Translations under genes and position numbers: made by a program
Source: Fistulifera solaris
Taxonomy: Eukaryota; Bacillariophyta; Bacillariophyceae; Naviculales; Stauroneidaceae
Length of the DNA: 64,000 bases
Assembly (NCBI GenBank): GCA_030295235.1
Contig: AP026128.1
Coordinates: 372,001 to 436,000 of the forward strand
Direction: 5' to 3'
Part shown: piece after piece, positions 1 through 11,114 of the stretch
Layout of the letters: every line of letters starts with the position of its first letter
Position numbering within the stretch: position 1 is the first letter of the stretch
Notes under the pieces: generated by a model
The model's input: only the letters and a program-made list of their open reading frames with translations
Database searches by the model: none
Told to the model about the DNA's origin: nothing

Positions 1-2863
1 CAACCCAACACCAACAAAGCACCGATCAAGTCAACACGGAAGGCCAACCACAAGGACAAGTTGGCAATGGAAAAGGTGGTGACGGCCGACTTAGCTTGCA
101 ATCCAACGTTCTCGTTCACGAAGCGTTCTTCCATGCGGAAGGCACGTACCACAGCCAATCCGCTCAAAGTCTCGGCGGTATGAGCGACGACGTGACTGCC
201 CGACTCTTCCGCGGCGCGCATGAGGGGCACGGAGGCTTGAATGTAGTTGTAGACGGTGTAGATGTATACGACGGCCAAACCACCAACGATGACCAAGAAG
301 AAGATCAGGTTGTAAGCGACGACACCACAGGCCATGATGAAGATCCAGAACATGATTTGAAACATGAGCACGTTGTCAACCAACTGATCGTCGATGATTT
401 CGACATCCTTGGAGAAGAAAGCCAACAATTTACCGACGGGTGTGACATGGAAGAAATGCATGGGGGCCTTGAGGGCGGCAGCAAAAGCAGCGTCGTGAAT
501 GTTCATGGCACCGACTTTACCCGTGCGGAAGTAGAAGAAGGCACGCAAGAAGGACATGCACAAGAAGACAAAAACCAACAAGCCGTAGAGACCAGCATAG
601 AAAGAATCGGCGGTGCGTTCCGGCTCGTACTTGCGCTTCGTCCAGACCGAAACCCAGTTGTCACTGTACACACGGAAAATTTGGCCGATGACAAAGATCA
701 TGGTGGCGGTAGTGAACAAGCAGACGCCAATCTTCTGGATGTACCACAAGTAAATGCTTCCTTCTTCGCCATGGTCGTTCACCTTGGTAACCAGCTTCTT
801 GGTGGAAGGGGTCGGAGTCATTGGAGCATGGGGCTTGAGGGGGACCAATGCGTCGTGCGTCACCTTGACGGAATGATCGGGGTGTTCCAAAATGTCTTGC
901 GAACCGGTGTGCGGATCCGTGGGCTTGGGGTGCTTGACGGCTTGGGAAGAACCGGGTGCAGTGCTTTCGGCAACTTCATCGCCGCAAAAGTTGGGGAACA
1001 AATGCTTGATGCCCTTGAAGGAGTACTTGGCATTGTAAGCGACCTTGTTCTCTTTCATCACGACCAAGTGATCTGACATGGCGAACAACTCCGTTTGATG
1101 CGTTGCCAAGACGACCGTTCCACCACCAGCAATCATCATGTCCTTGATGCAAAGCTTGAAAATGTGTTGGCACGTGTACATGTCGACGGCTGACAAAGGC
1201 GAGTCCAATACGTAGAGCTTGGCACGACTGTAGGCAGCACGAGCGAGAGCGATACGTTGCTTCTGTCCACCGGAAAGGTTACCTCCGCGTTCTCCGATCC
1301 AAGTCTGGTCGCCAAGGGGCATCATCTTCAAATCCGGTTCCAAGGCGCAGGCAAAGATGACCTTGCGGTAGAAGGCTTCGTCAAAGGGCAAGCCGAACAC
1401 AATGTTATCTCGCACGGTTCCCAAGGCTGTCCAAGGGGTCTGAGGAACGTATGCCTTGGATGACGGAGAAAGACACTGGCCGCTACGGATGGTCATGTCA
1501 CCGAGAATGGCTTTCAACAAGTTCGACTTTCCAGAGGCGACCGGACCAGCAACCATCACGAGAGAGCCTTGCGGAATGGTCATGTTGACATCGTTCAACA
1601 AGATAGTACCGTTCATTCCGTACGACATGCAAGCATTGCGGAAGGTGATGCCTTGGTAATCGTAAGACGCGTCGCTCCTCTTCTCGGCAACACCCAGTTC
1701 GGGCTCGAGCAAAAGGCTTGAATACGCTCCATGCTGGACATGGCGTCGAGCACATCACGGAGACTCTTGGGTAACTTGGAGAAAGGCACACGGAGCGTGT
1801 TAAAGAAAGACATGGCGGTGAAGACGACCACCGACTCGATGTCGCCCATCGCCTCCTTGGTACCGAAGATGACAACACACAACATGGGAGGCAAACTGAA
1901 AATCAATCCGAGGATGGTCGACTTGTAGTTATTGATTCCGTCAGCCAAGCGACTCTCTTGGGCACGAATCTCGTTGAGGTTCTTGAAGAAGGAGGCCTCC
2001 CAACCGTAGATCTTGATGAGTTTGATGCTGCGCATGATTTCTTCCATGAGAGAGATACGTTCGTCCGAGACCACGGCGAGAGCCTTCTTGCGGTAGGCGA
2101 CCACCATACCCATGTAGTACTGGAGCGGCATGAAGATGGCCATCATCGCGACACCTGGAAGGATCGTGGCACCCAACAAAATGAGCGTCACCGCAAAGGC
2201 AGCGAGCGTTTCGAAGATACCAGACCACAAGTACTGAAGACTCAAGCATGCTTCGGCGAGCTTCTCCACATCCTTGGCGACGAGAGCGACGATATCGGCC
2301 TTGGATCCGTACGGATCACGAACAATCATCTTCTTATAGATCTCGGTTGTGAGAGCTGCCTTGACCTTGGAGCCCAAAATCGACGAGTAGATACCCATCT
2401 GCTGGATACCAATCGACAACACGAACATGGTGGCGAAGAAACCAGCGCAAAGATAGAACTCGTAGTTTTCGCCCTTGTTGATCGGGGTACCCTTATCCCG
2501 CTTGTTGATGAAGTCGAGGATGTCGAAGACAAAGTAATAGATCGACCAAATGACGAGGACCGACCACGTAAGCTTGGCGAGGAATGCCTTGAAGAAATCG
2601 ACGCGGAAGGACCTCCAGAGGCAACGCAAGAGCATCTTGTAAGGCTTCTCGTTCGGATCCACCTTCTTCTTCTCATGTTCCCAGTTGGAAATGAAAGACT
2701 TGTGCGCATCCGGCACGCTGATGAAGTTCTCGTAGTCCTTGCAGAACTTCTCGACCTTGTCATCCTTGCGGGACGACGGAAGACAGGACTTGCACAAGGC
2801 GGCCTCCTGGTTCACCACCTCGGAGACTCGTCCTCCCGTAATCGCAGCGAAAGGACCAGGCAT
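1..2863 (-). CDS. ABCC/MRP-type ABC transporter, 3' end beyond the left edge
   Basis: Full-length-type ABC exporter, probably moving organic anions or conjugates across a membrane (family knowledge). The N-terminus starts at 2863 (MPGPFAAITGG). The first transmembrane domain covers roughly residues 90-380. NBD1 follows, with Walker A GPVASGKS near 1535, signature LSGGQKQRIALARA near 1250 and Walker B LYVLDSPLSAVD near 1210. The residue after the Walker B Asp is Ser rather than the catalytic Glu; a degenerate NBD1 is common in ABCC proteins. TMD2 then runs off the edge, so NBD2 is not in the window. The reading frame breaks at the A run 1711-1714 (T run on the coding strand). One extra base there restores AFLLEPELGV and an uninterrupted NBD1. 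No intron boundary fits at this point. The substrate cannot be told from sequence. The family call is secure; whether the break is real is not. Confidence 0.88.
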
Positions 2864-3307
2864 GATGACAGCTTTGTAACCAACGTTTGCAATGAAAGAC
2901 GATGTTGATCAGAATGCTTGAGTGTTCAACTGCTCGACTCGAGAGAATTGTGAGAAGACGAAAGTGGTTGATGACGGATGAGGGCGTTGATTGTTGTTTG
3001 CGGGTGTTTTCAGTTTTCACGTAGACGTGCGTAGACTGGTACGTGGACCCCACGTCATCATACGTGGCAAAGTTCACTTCAACATGACGTTGTACCAGAA
3101 ACAAAGGTTCTATTTCTGGTTCTGCAGGGTGACATTCTACTTTTTTACTATCAATAAAAATATTCTGACGTGGTAATCTTGTTTTGAACGATTCACGTGC
3201 TTCCACGGCTTCGGACCATAAAGTTTCAAGTACAACATTTTTTGCGTTCAGTATCGGTACCTGGTACTTAGATAAGTGTCTTCCGGCTTCCGATGTCAAT
3301 TGGATCC

Positions 3308-3449
3308 GGATCAATACCCACATTCTTTTGCTCGTTGCGTGTACTATTCACGTGATCCTTCGAGTGCCGGCTTGTATTTTACATGCCTTTAACAGTGGCC
3401 ACGGACAGTACAAATATTTCCAACGGACAAAAAATGTGGGTATTGATCC
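3308..3449. repeat. 17-bp perfect inverted repeat pair
   Basis: GGATCAATACCCACATT at 3308-3324 is exactly reverse-complemented at 3433-3449, with about 108 bp between. It could be the end pair of a small decayed transposable element or a chance hairpin. No target-site duplication was seen. Confidence 0.5.
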
Positions 3450-3551
3450 TAGCCATTTTGTTTTCCTACGTAGTAATTATACAACTTCAGTCGTTTTTCG
3501 CACGATCCACGTGCCTTTTTAGCGGGGCTTATGTTAGTAAAAAGCCTTAGC

Positions 3552-3572
3552 GTGACGTAATGATTACGTCAC
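3552..3572. promoter_or_regulatory. Palindromic CRE/bZIP-like site
   Basis: The arms GTGACGTAAT and ATTACGTCAC flank one central G, giving a perfect 21-bp palindrome with two inverted TGACGT cores. TGACGT is the core of the CO2/cAMP-responsive elements described for P. tricornutum carbonic anhydrase promoters and is a bZIP-type core. It lies about 690 bp upstream of the ABC transporter ATG. Function is inferred only. Confidence 0.4.
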
Positions 3573-4287
3573 CCTGAAAGATCAAAGGCCAAAAACTCAT
3601 CCTTGAGTAAGGTTGAAATTTTCACTGTGAACGGAAGAGTAGCGGTAAAATAAGGTTTACTTTTGGATCTTCGACTCCGAAAAACCAGCGAAACTCACAC
3701 CAAAAAAGATCGACCATGAGATGCATGACGTTTTTTCTCCCATCATCCTTTGCATCGAGTGCAGGCTAAGAAGGTTTTCTTACATGAGATCCACAGGGCA
3801 AGGGGGCTACGGCTGAAGAGTGTCTGACGAGCACAACTCGATGTACAAGAAGGCGACAATTCTTCGCATTTTCATTGCGAGCCCGAAAGCGAAAACAGTC
3901 TTCCCTATTGCTTGTTCCAAAATTACTGTGCCATTCAACGTTTATACCTACTCATTACAGGGCGCGATCTTACTTGCGCTTGGGTTCCGCTTTGTGATGT
4001 CGACGAGAAACGATCGATTGCCATGGCCAATACAGAGAAGATGACCCGATGATATCTTGGTCTATCAACGGAGGCGAACGAAGCAACGCACAACTCGCAA
4101 AGTTGGCCCCCGTCGCCAACAAGCGAATGCTTTTACAAAGGAGAATTTGCCGTTTCTACGAGAAAGTCAGAAGGATTGCTATGCTCTGGGGCGGCATCGA
4201 ATCGAAAAAGTAGAATTGCTGAAATATACAATTAAGGAACTATAAGATGGCTACGTCATAATTTGAATGTATAACACATACTCCGTA

Positions 4288-7200
4288 TTATGTGGACTTT
4301 CGTTTCAAACATCTTCTTCCATTGTTTCCGGTACTATCGTCACAATAGGATGACTGCGCACATGAAGCGGAGAAACGGTGAGAGTGAGGCCAAAGCGATC
4401 CCCATTTGAATGTTTGCGATGCACCGCTACTTACGGATTTTGATTTCTTTGAATTAGTGGTACCCCCTGTGCCACTCGGGGTGGCCCTCGCACGGTGCTA
4501 CTCTCCGGAGAAGTTGGAACAGGAGCCATATCGGTAGTGCTAGTGCTAACTGGAACAGTGGGAGAAGACGGCCCCGAGAGCGTGGAAAGTGGCACCGCAA
4601 TCGGCGACGGCATGGTCACGCCGGTTCGCTTGCCGCTAATGGGACCTAAAACAGGTGGACTGACAGGCGAACTGACAGGAGTCGGTACTGATATAGGTGC
4701 CGGTGCAGGTGAGCCCGAGGGAGTCTGTCAAGAGTAATTGATTAGTCGAAGATGAGGCTGATTTAAACACGAACAACTGACAACACTCACAACTTCCGTC
4801 GATCGATCATAATCAATGCATTGCGCTTTGCTGGCACTGCCCGCTGAAGCAGCAATAAACTGGCAAGGAAGACCTTCATCTGCAGTTCCAAAATTGTTGG
4901 TTGCGCTCACAGACCCTCCGTCCAAAACGACGACAGTTCCTACCCCTGTAAAATCATTACCCACGAAGTTCGTGCTCGAGACTTCGACGGTACTTCCTTC
5001 CACGGCCAAGATTGCGTATCCAAATCCCTCCTCGCTGTAAGTATTGGCTTCGAACCGAGAATTTTCCACAATGATATCGTTGTAACCCGTTGAGGTCGTG
5101 ACGACTCCGCGCGATTTATCAATGATGGGCAGTCCCTGAGCGTTATTACGGAATGTCGTTTCGACAATACGCACTTGCTGACGAGGCAAAGTAGGGTCGA
5201 TTGCAGGAGTTGGAACCGCGGGGGTAGGCAACGCCGGGGTAGGTAGCGCTGGTGTAGGTAACGCCGGGGTAGGTAGCGCTGGTGTAGGTAACGCCGGGGT
5301 AGGTAGCGCTGGTGTAGGTAACGCCGGGGTCGGTAGCGCTGGAGTAGGCAACGCGGGGGTGGGAAGCGCTGGGGTAGGTAGAGCTGGCGTGGGAAGAGCC
5401 GGGGTTGGTAAAGCTGGCGTGGGAAGCGCTGGGGTTGGAAGCGCTGGAGTTGGTAAAGCCGGGGTAGGTAAAGCTGGCGTGGGCAGCGCTGGGGTCGGAA
5501 GCGCTGGAGTTGGTAATGCAGGAGTCGGAATAGCGACAGGGCTTGCAACGGGCGTCGGTAGTGCAGGGGTTGGTAACGCAGGAGTGGGCACCGGAGCCGC
5601 AGCTGGTACAGGTCCAGCAATAGGTGGAGCAACCGGAGCCACAGGGGCAGCGACACATACATCATCGCATACATTGTTCAAGATACTGTCAAAGCCCACT
5701 GCAGTACAAGAGCAATCGCCGACCATGTCTCCGCAGTCATCGTTGCATCCCTTGACGCGGCAATCCGTAAACGTATCGCAATTGTTTCCGCTGCACACAG
5801 AGGTGACCGTGTACGTGAAATCTCTGCCGGTGCCACAGTATCCTGGGCAAAAATCTCATCCATGAAAACCGCATCCGCATGCTGAAACGAATACGAACAG
5901 CCCGGTGGAGTCACGGAAGGTGGGATGGAATGGTTTTCGTTGACAAAATCATCTTGTAGACCGCGTTTATGTGGCTTCTCGTGAATCTTTTGCTGACGAA
6001 CGGCTTCCATTACCGAGCCCATGCTGTTCATGACTTGCTGAACACTATCTGCCGCTTGCACCTTGCGTACCAGACGAGTAGTAGGGGCAGCTACGGGGCT
6101 AAGAGGCGGCTCTGTTGAGGTAACCGTAGGGTCCCACGAGAGCAACATGGGACCAATGTTGGTGTGATCCTGGTCATTGGGAGGAACAATGATAAAGTGA
6201 GATTCACTAAATGAGAAAACATGTAACGTTCGAACAGAAGATTAAACCTCAAACTTACCTCAAAGATGCAATCCTGGAACGTAATGTCACCCGAGTTATC
6301 GAGAACGGCTCCCGCTTGTTGGGCCATGGCAAAGGTAAATCCTTGAAACCGAGCATTGGTCGCCGGCTGCTGATACAAACTAAACGCCGAAATCACTTGC
6401 GTTTCACCACCCCTGAGCACACAGTTGTTGCTGATATCTCCGTTCGCACCACAGATATAATGCGTGTTGGTGCGTGCCGTCAGGGGCGCCATACCGCCCA
6501 CCAACGACGTACTTCCCGCAATGTTGGTGAGAGTTCCAATGTTGTAGACGCGGTTGCTGCAGAGTGAATACGTTGTGACGACGGCCGGATTGGCATTCAC
6601 GACATCTTGCAACAAAAGCGTGGTGTCGCTATAGCAATTCGGAACATCAATCGAGGGAGCTACTACCGTCGGTACCGCAACAGGCGTTGTAATGGGAGTG
6701 GAAGGCACCATCACGGGCGTGGGCACCGATACGGGGCTCGCGAGAGGAGTCGGCAATGCCACTGGTACAGTCACAGGGGCCATCACTGGAGCAGGGACAG
6801 GGACCGTCACGGGAGCCGGAACCGGAGCCACAACAGGCACGGGCGCTGCAGGAGCCGGTCCATCACACAAAACCTCGCAAGCCTCATCGAGTGCGGTGTC
6901 AAAATCTATGATTTCCAAGGGAGGACATTCCAGTAACGCGGATGTACATCCACTCACACCACATAGAATCACCGAACTACAAACGGCTTTAGGATCGGTA
7001 TACGCTATGTCACATTGAGTTTCAATTCGCAGCGTGAAATCGCGACCCGTTCCGCAGCGATCCGGACAAATGAACTGATCGATCGGATTCGTGGATGTGG
7101 GAGTATGATTCAATTCATCGTAATCGCATTCGCTAGGAACAATAAAAGGAGGCAACGTATGCCCTAATCGACGAGCCTTGTACGAAGCGGTCATCGTTTC

Positions 7201-7329
7201 TTTGAACTCCTCAAAAGCGTTCAGGCGATTGTTCTCTCCCTTGCTGTATTCGGAAAAGGATTGCGTAAATTGTGCCGCATCTGCCGCCGCCCCTAGCCAA
7301 AGGCTCAAGTATGCGGCCTTCATCTTCAT
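4288..7329 (-). CDS. Secreted Cys-rich, proline-repeat, beta-helix-like protein
   Basis: Likely extracellular or cell-wall protein of a diatom family; molecular function unknown. The start at 7329 (MKMKAAYLSLWLGAAADAAQ) gives a signal peptide in good Kozak context; an in-frame ATG lies at 7374. Order: Cys-rich module with ICPDRCGTGRDFT; Pro/Val linker (VPAPVMAPVTVP type); pectate-lyase-like beta-helix stretch (CGANGDISNNCVLRGG, GDITFQDCIFE); second Cys-rich module with CPGYCGTGRDFT; long ALPTP repeat; second beta-helix stretch (IIVENSRFEANTY); Ser/Pro/Lys-rich tail. Introns proposed: 6170-6258, 4725-4790 and 4354-4434 (81 bp, no stop, so retention keeps the frame). Two frame breaks sit in homopolymers: 5849-5853 (restores DEIFCPGYCGTGRDF) and 4463-4467 (restores GGTTNSKKSKS). 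Without the second fix the stop would be at 4431. It could also be two genes, but continuity of the beta-helix argues for one. Confidence 0.7.
5205..5600 (-). repeat. 15-bp coding minisatellite (ALPTP repeat)
   Basis: Some 25 in-frame copies of a 15-bp unit encode Ala-Leu-Pro-Thr-Pro within the beta-helix gene. On the + strand the unit reads like GGGGTAGGTAACGCC, with third-position variation. The left part alternates two variants in a regular pattern, which suggests unit duplication. Such Pro-rich linkers probably act as extended spacers between the Cys-rich and beta-helix modules. Confidence 0.85.
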
Positions 7330-7374
7330 GGCTGTTTGCTTTGCTGGGTAAACGAAGAAGAGAGCACCCGACAA

Positions 7375-8156
7375 AACGGTTCGTGTCTAATAATGCCTTC
7401 TCGATTGTGCTTGGATCTGGAGGCGCGAGACGAAGGACCACGCAACACGCAACACTCCGTTCGATGGAGGACGTAAGTCTAGAATAAGTGCACCCAAGCT
7501 GTTTCTTGCCTAGATACACTAATAATTAAGCGCTCGGAGGTTCACTTCAGTACTATACTCGGCTTTGCCCCGTTAGATAAGCGACTTTCAACGGAAAACA
7601 ATCGGGACAAAAATACGCCAAATTTTCATTCCGCTTTCGATTTGATACGAGAGAAAGAATTCCCGCCTTTCTATTATCAATCCAAGAAAGTACTTCCAGA
7701 AAGTCTGTCAAGACAAACTATACTATCAAGTGTACTGAGACTAGTTAAGTATTTTCTCGACTTAGAGCTAACGGAAAGGCCTGGCGCACCCTCCTTGACC
7801 GTTTCCATTATTCAAACTTTCACGAACAAAAATGACCCTCCCTCCGATAATTTCGGGCTTCCGCCGAAAAGCCCTCGGATCCATCGGTGATGTGAATGGT
7901 GATGTATCTTGATACGAATAAATACTTTTGTTTAAAATATTAGTCTCCGATAATATCGGTGATGTTTCGGAGGAACGCGATAATGATTGCTACACGATCG
8001 GATGACACTGCCAACATCACGGAACATAAATAATAACAAAATGGCAACGAAAGGGGTTCCCGTTCCCGATCAGGATTCTCGAGGCTTTCAAAGTGCTTTT
8101 ATAGTAATTGGCTATCCTTCCAGCATAATTCTGCTACCTGATTATTTTAACTGTAC
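7375..8156. other. Intergenic, 0.8 kb
   Basis: Divides the 5' end of the beta-helix gene from the 3' end of the carrier gene. Short palindromic stretches such as CCGATAATATCGG (about 7947) and CCGATAATTTCGG (about 7844) occur. No coding signal is supported. Confidence 0.5.
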
Positions 8157-11039
8157 CTATACAGTCGACGACGACAGTTTCGGACGCGTGACCCACTGCG
8201 CCAACTGTTCGTAGGCCATCAAGGAGATGCCAAATTGCGGAGCGAGACGAAGAACACGCGCCGTGCCTCCTCGAAAGAACGATCGCCACCCCTCTTGCTG
8301 ATACATTTTTGTGACGCAGTCTCGTACGCCGCTGTAATAATAGAGCACTTCACCGTCCGGACGAGTGGATTGCAATCGGGTTTTAACGACATCGGCGGGA
8401 ATCGTGAGCGCGGCGGCCGGGATTCCGGCGACAGTCCCAGCCAACCAAATGTTGGCATTGGTTGGTTGATCGATTTCGGCATCTAGCAAGTGACGGAGTG
8501 CGGAATACGTGGGAAAATAAATGGCACTGAACGGTACATCGCGCAATAAGCATGCGGTAGCACCGCGATAGACTCCAGGTAGACCCATTTGCCGAACGAT
8601 CGATCGGAGAGAAGCTGGTTCGATTGACGGAATGCCCCGTTTCTCCAAGAAGCGATTCGTTTCCCCTTCTAATTGCATATGGATTTTCGTTACTTCCATT
8701 GGATTGGTCACCAGCAACTGGCAGGCGCCCGCGCATGCACCCGCTATCACTTCGACCCACAAACTAGGTTTTGTGGAGACGCCATTCGCTTCATGACTTT
8801 CCCTGTGCGGATCCAGAACTTGCTTGATCAAATCGTTCACCTGAATTTTTATCAATTTTTCAGGACCTATTCCGATGAGCTGAGGAGTGAGTCCACGGTA
8901 GAGGCCGAGGGCAGATTCATGCTGCACGACACTGCGTAAGCAGTGCATCCAGCTTCGATACGATGCTTGTCCTCTTTTAGGCACTGCTTCATTCATCATT
9001 CGCGTCTTGGCGAGATCCAGTGGATAGAGAAACAGGGCCCCCATGGAGCTTGCTACTGCTGTCAGCCAAAAATGCTGTACAAAGCCTTCCATCTTTGCCC
9101 GGAAGCCCTCTTCCGTTTCGTTCTCAAGACTGACTCGATCATCCAGATGAGCCGCAGACGAGGCGAAGGTGAGCTTTCCGTCTCGACCAGGTAACGCTTC
9201 TAAGCGTCGCACAAAATCCATTCCACAAACTTCAATGGCATCGTGCGAAGAGATGTAACCATCATGATTACGATCAAAGAGCGCAAATATAATTTCGACC
9301 TGCCTTCGACTGAGCCGTCCACCCATTCCTAATGCCCGATTCGCTACTTTGAAATCATCCGGAGATATGGCGCCTTTCTTGATTTGTTCCGCTTGGTCGA
9401 TTAAATTGCAAATACCCGATAGATTACCCAGTATTTCTTGAAATGCGAGAAAGTCGCCATATGCAAAGTAGCGCACGCCTGTAATCGTACCAGCATCGAC
9501 AGACAGCTCAGAACTACTAACATTCGTTGGAGGTTCGGCGGCACTTTCGGAATCAATGTTTTTCTCCACTTTTCTATAAATTTCATCCAAGCGGTCTGCG
9601 ACGCCTTGGGGTAATCGCCATCCACAAGCAGTCGTTAACACCTTGATGAACTCGTCTGGATCCAAATGATCTTCCACAGAACCTCGCTTCTTCGTATCGA
9701 CAGCGCGAAGAAACGCTTGCTTTCCAATTTCTCGCTGAAGATCGACTAAAAACTGAGAAAAGTGAACCTGACGGATGGATTGCTTCCCGTCTTTACCGAA
9801 ATATCGTTGAAAGAACTGCGAACTAAGGTCCAGGTCAGGGAAAAGAGGCTTAACGAACGAAACAAGATCAGCAAGCATAATCTGACCCTTCTGTCGTTGA
9901 TCCATCAACAGAAAGGCTATATCTACTTCCGGGTCGGGTCGATCCATGAGCATGTGGTAGAAGCAAAAATCCTCCAAGTAGACGCGCGGTAGTTCATCGT
10001 AATCTTTCTTTTGCCTTCTCCGTAAAAGATGGTGCAATGTGTTTACAGTCCTTAGACTGGACATAGGATCCTCGTTCAAAGTACTGGTCGAGTTCCATTT
10101 GCGTCGAGATTCCACGAACTCTTCCATGGTCATATAGAGAACACCATGCTCGTCCGACTTCGTAGCGCATTCCTCGAACCGGCGACTCATCACTTCACTT
10201 GGGAGAACATATTCCCAAAAGGCTGTGAAATCGACCACCCAACACTGCAAATTCGATCCAGTCTCTGCTTGCGTGGATGCTACGACCGAGGCCGAGTGCT
10301 GCCGTCCGAACAAGAAACCCCCTTCACCAAACAGAGTGCCCGGACCCAGCGATGCTGGACGAAAATTCTGTGGCTGATACCAAACATCGGCTTTACCGTC
10401 GCGAACGACGTACAAAGAGCGTTTGATTCCACTTCGCGGAGACGCAGGAGGATCTTCTAAAAAATCCGCCGATAGAAACGTTGTCGCAGCCTCCCGCGCG
10501 CGAAGGAAAGGATTCTTCCACGAACTATCCATGCCACCAAATACATTCGACAACGAATCATCAAATGACCTCCTTTCATTCACATTGGGAGACTCGGACT
10601 CGTCATTGTTCGCTATCCGATTTCCGGTAACATCTTCCGTTCTGCTCTCCTCCACTGGGGCATTATTTCGTTCAAACGACTTGGCATATATTTCTTCCTC
10701 TTCCACATCCGCAGGATCTATTTCAGAGAAAATTTTGGTGGAAGTCCGTTGCGGTTTTCGAATCCGGCTGTCAGCACGATCTTGTAGGTCGTCGTCATCC
10801 ACACAACCTTCTAGAATGACAATATCTCCCGGATGAAATTCTTTCAACTCGGCGACCGAGATGAAACGCTCTATTTGACTTTCATCTAAGCAAGCGAAGA
10901 AAGGAGATTTTTGAATAGCGAGGCGAATTAGCTCTCGATCTTGTTGATTTTTGAAATGAGAAGGAAAGTAACGTGTTCGCTTGCGCGTCTTGGGCTTTAA
11001 TTGCACTCCTTTTCGGTGACTGTTGTCCGCGTCCGTCAT
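8157..11039 (-). CDS. Aralar/citrin-like mitochondrial carrier with N-terminal cNMP-binding-like domain
   Basis: The C-terminal third is a mitochondrial carrier with three repeats marked PLDLAKTRM, NPMEVTKIHM and PADVVKTRL. It has hallmarks of aspartate/glutamate carriers: GPEKLIKIQVND and LLRDVPFSAIYFPTY. The predicted role is exchange across the inner mitochondrial membrane for the malate-aspartate shuttle. The middle region has EF-hand-like segments, including one canonical loop, DRNHDGYISSHD, as in aralar. The N-terminal ~300 residues add a cyclic-nucleotide-binding-like fold: FHPGDIVILEG, SLYVVRDGKADVW and GPGTLFGEGGFLFGRQHSASV, split by a long acidic insert. In the phosphate-binding cassette the usual Arg aligns with His, so cNMP binding is doubtful. 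The start at 11039 (MTDADNS, ACACC before ATG) is preferred over the in-frame ATG at 11114. The frame is intact at ~960 residues, longer than citrin (~675). Confidence 0.88.
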   Translation of the reverse strand: MTDADNSHRKGVQLKPKTRKRTRYFPSHFKNQQDRELIRLAIQKSPFFACLDESQIERFISVAELKEFHPGDIVILEGCVDDDDLQDRADSRIRKPQRTSTKIFSEIDPADVEEEEIYAKSFERNNAPVEESRTEDVTGNRIANNDESESPNVNERRSFDDSLSNVFGGMDSSWKNPFLRAREAATTFLSADFLEDPPASPRSGIKRSLYVVRDGKADVWYQPQNFRPASLGPGTLFGEGGFLFGRQHSASVVASTQAETGSNLQCWVVDFTAFWEYVLPSEVMSRRFEECATKSDEHGVLYMTMEEFVESRRKWNSTSTLNEDPMSSLRTVNTLHHLLRRRQKKDYDELPRVYLEDFCFYHMLMDRPDPEVDIAFLLMDQRQKGQIMLADLVSFVKPLFPDLDLSSQFFQRYFGKDGKQSIRQVHFSQFLVDLQREIGKQAFLRAVDTKKRGSVEDHLDPDEFIKVLTTACGWRLPQGVADRLDEIYRKVEKNIDSESAAEPPTNVSSSELSVDAGTITGVRYFAYGDFLAFQEILGNLSGICNLIDQAEQIKKGAISPDDFKVANRALGMGGRLSRRQVEIIFALFDRNHDGYISSHDAIEVCGMDFVRRLEALPGRDGKLTFASSAAHLDDRVSLENETEEGFRAKMEGFVQHFWLTAVASSMGALFLYPLDLAKTRMMNEAVPKRGQASYRSWMHCLRSVVQHESALGLYRGLTPQLIGIGPEKLIKIQVNDLIKQVLDPHRESHEANGVSTKPSLWVEVIAGACAGACQLLVTNPMEVTKIHMQLEGETNRFLEKRGIPSIEPASLRSIVRQMGLPGVYRGATACLLRDVPFSAIYFPTYSALRHLLDAEIDQPTNANIWLAGTVAGIPAAALTIPADVVKTRLQSTRPDGEVLYYYSGVRDCVTKMYQQEGWRSFFRGGTARVLRLAPQFGISLMAYEQLAQWVTRPKLSSSTV

Positions 11040-11114
11040 GGTGTGCTTTATGTTAGTCAGGATGGTTAAAGAAGCGCTATGATTACTGTTTGACTGGAAT
11101 AATATATACAACAC

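Larger units (their letters stand above)
2864..4287. other. Intergenic region, 1.4 kb, with two inverted-repeat signals
   Basis: Lies between the ABC transporter start and the 3' end of the beta-helix gene. It holds a 17-bp perfect inverted repeat (3308-3324 with 3433-3449) and a 21-bp CRE-like palindrome at 3552-3572. Short ORFs here (3184-3522, 3820-4245) have no recognisable domain or good start context, and I do not call them genes. Confidence 0.6.

Noticed and set aside
96-1076. 326-codon plus-strand ORF
   Set aside because: It is antisense to the transporter coding region with its transmembrane and NBD motifs; its composition is that of a mirrored frame.
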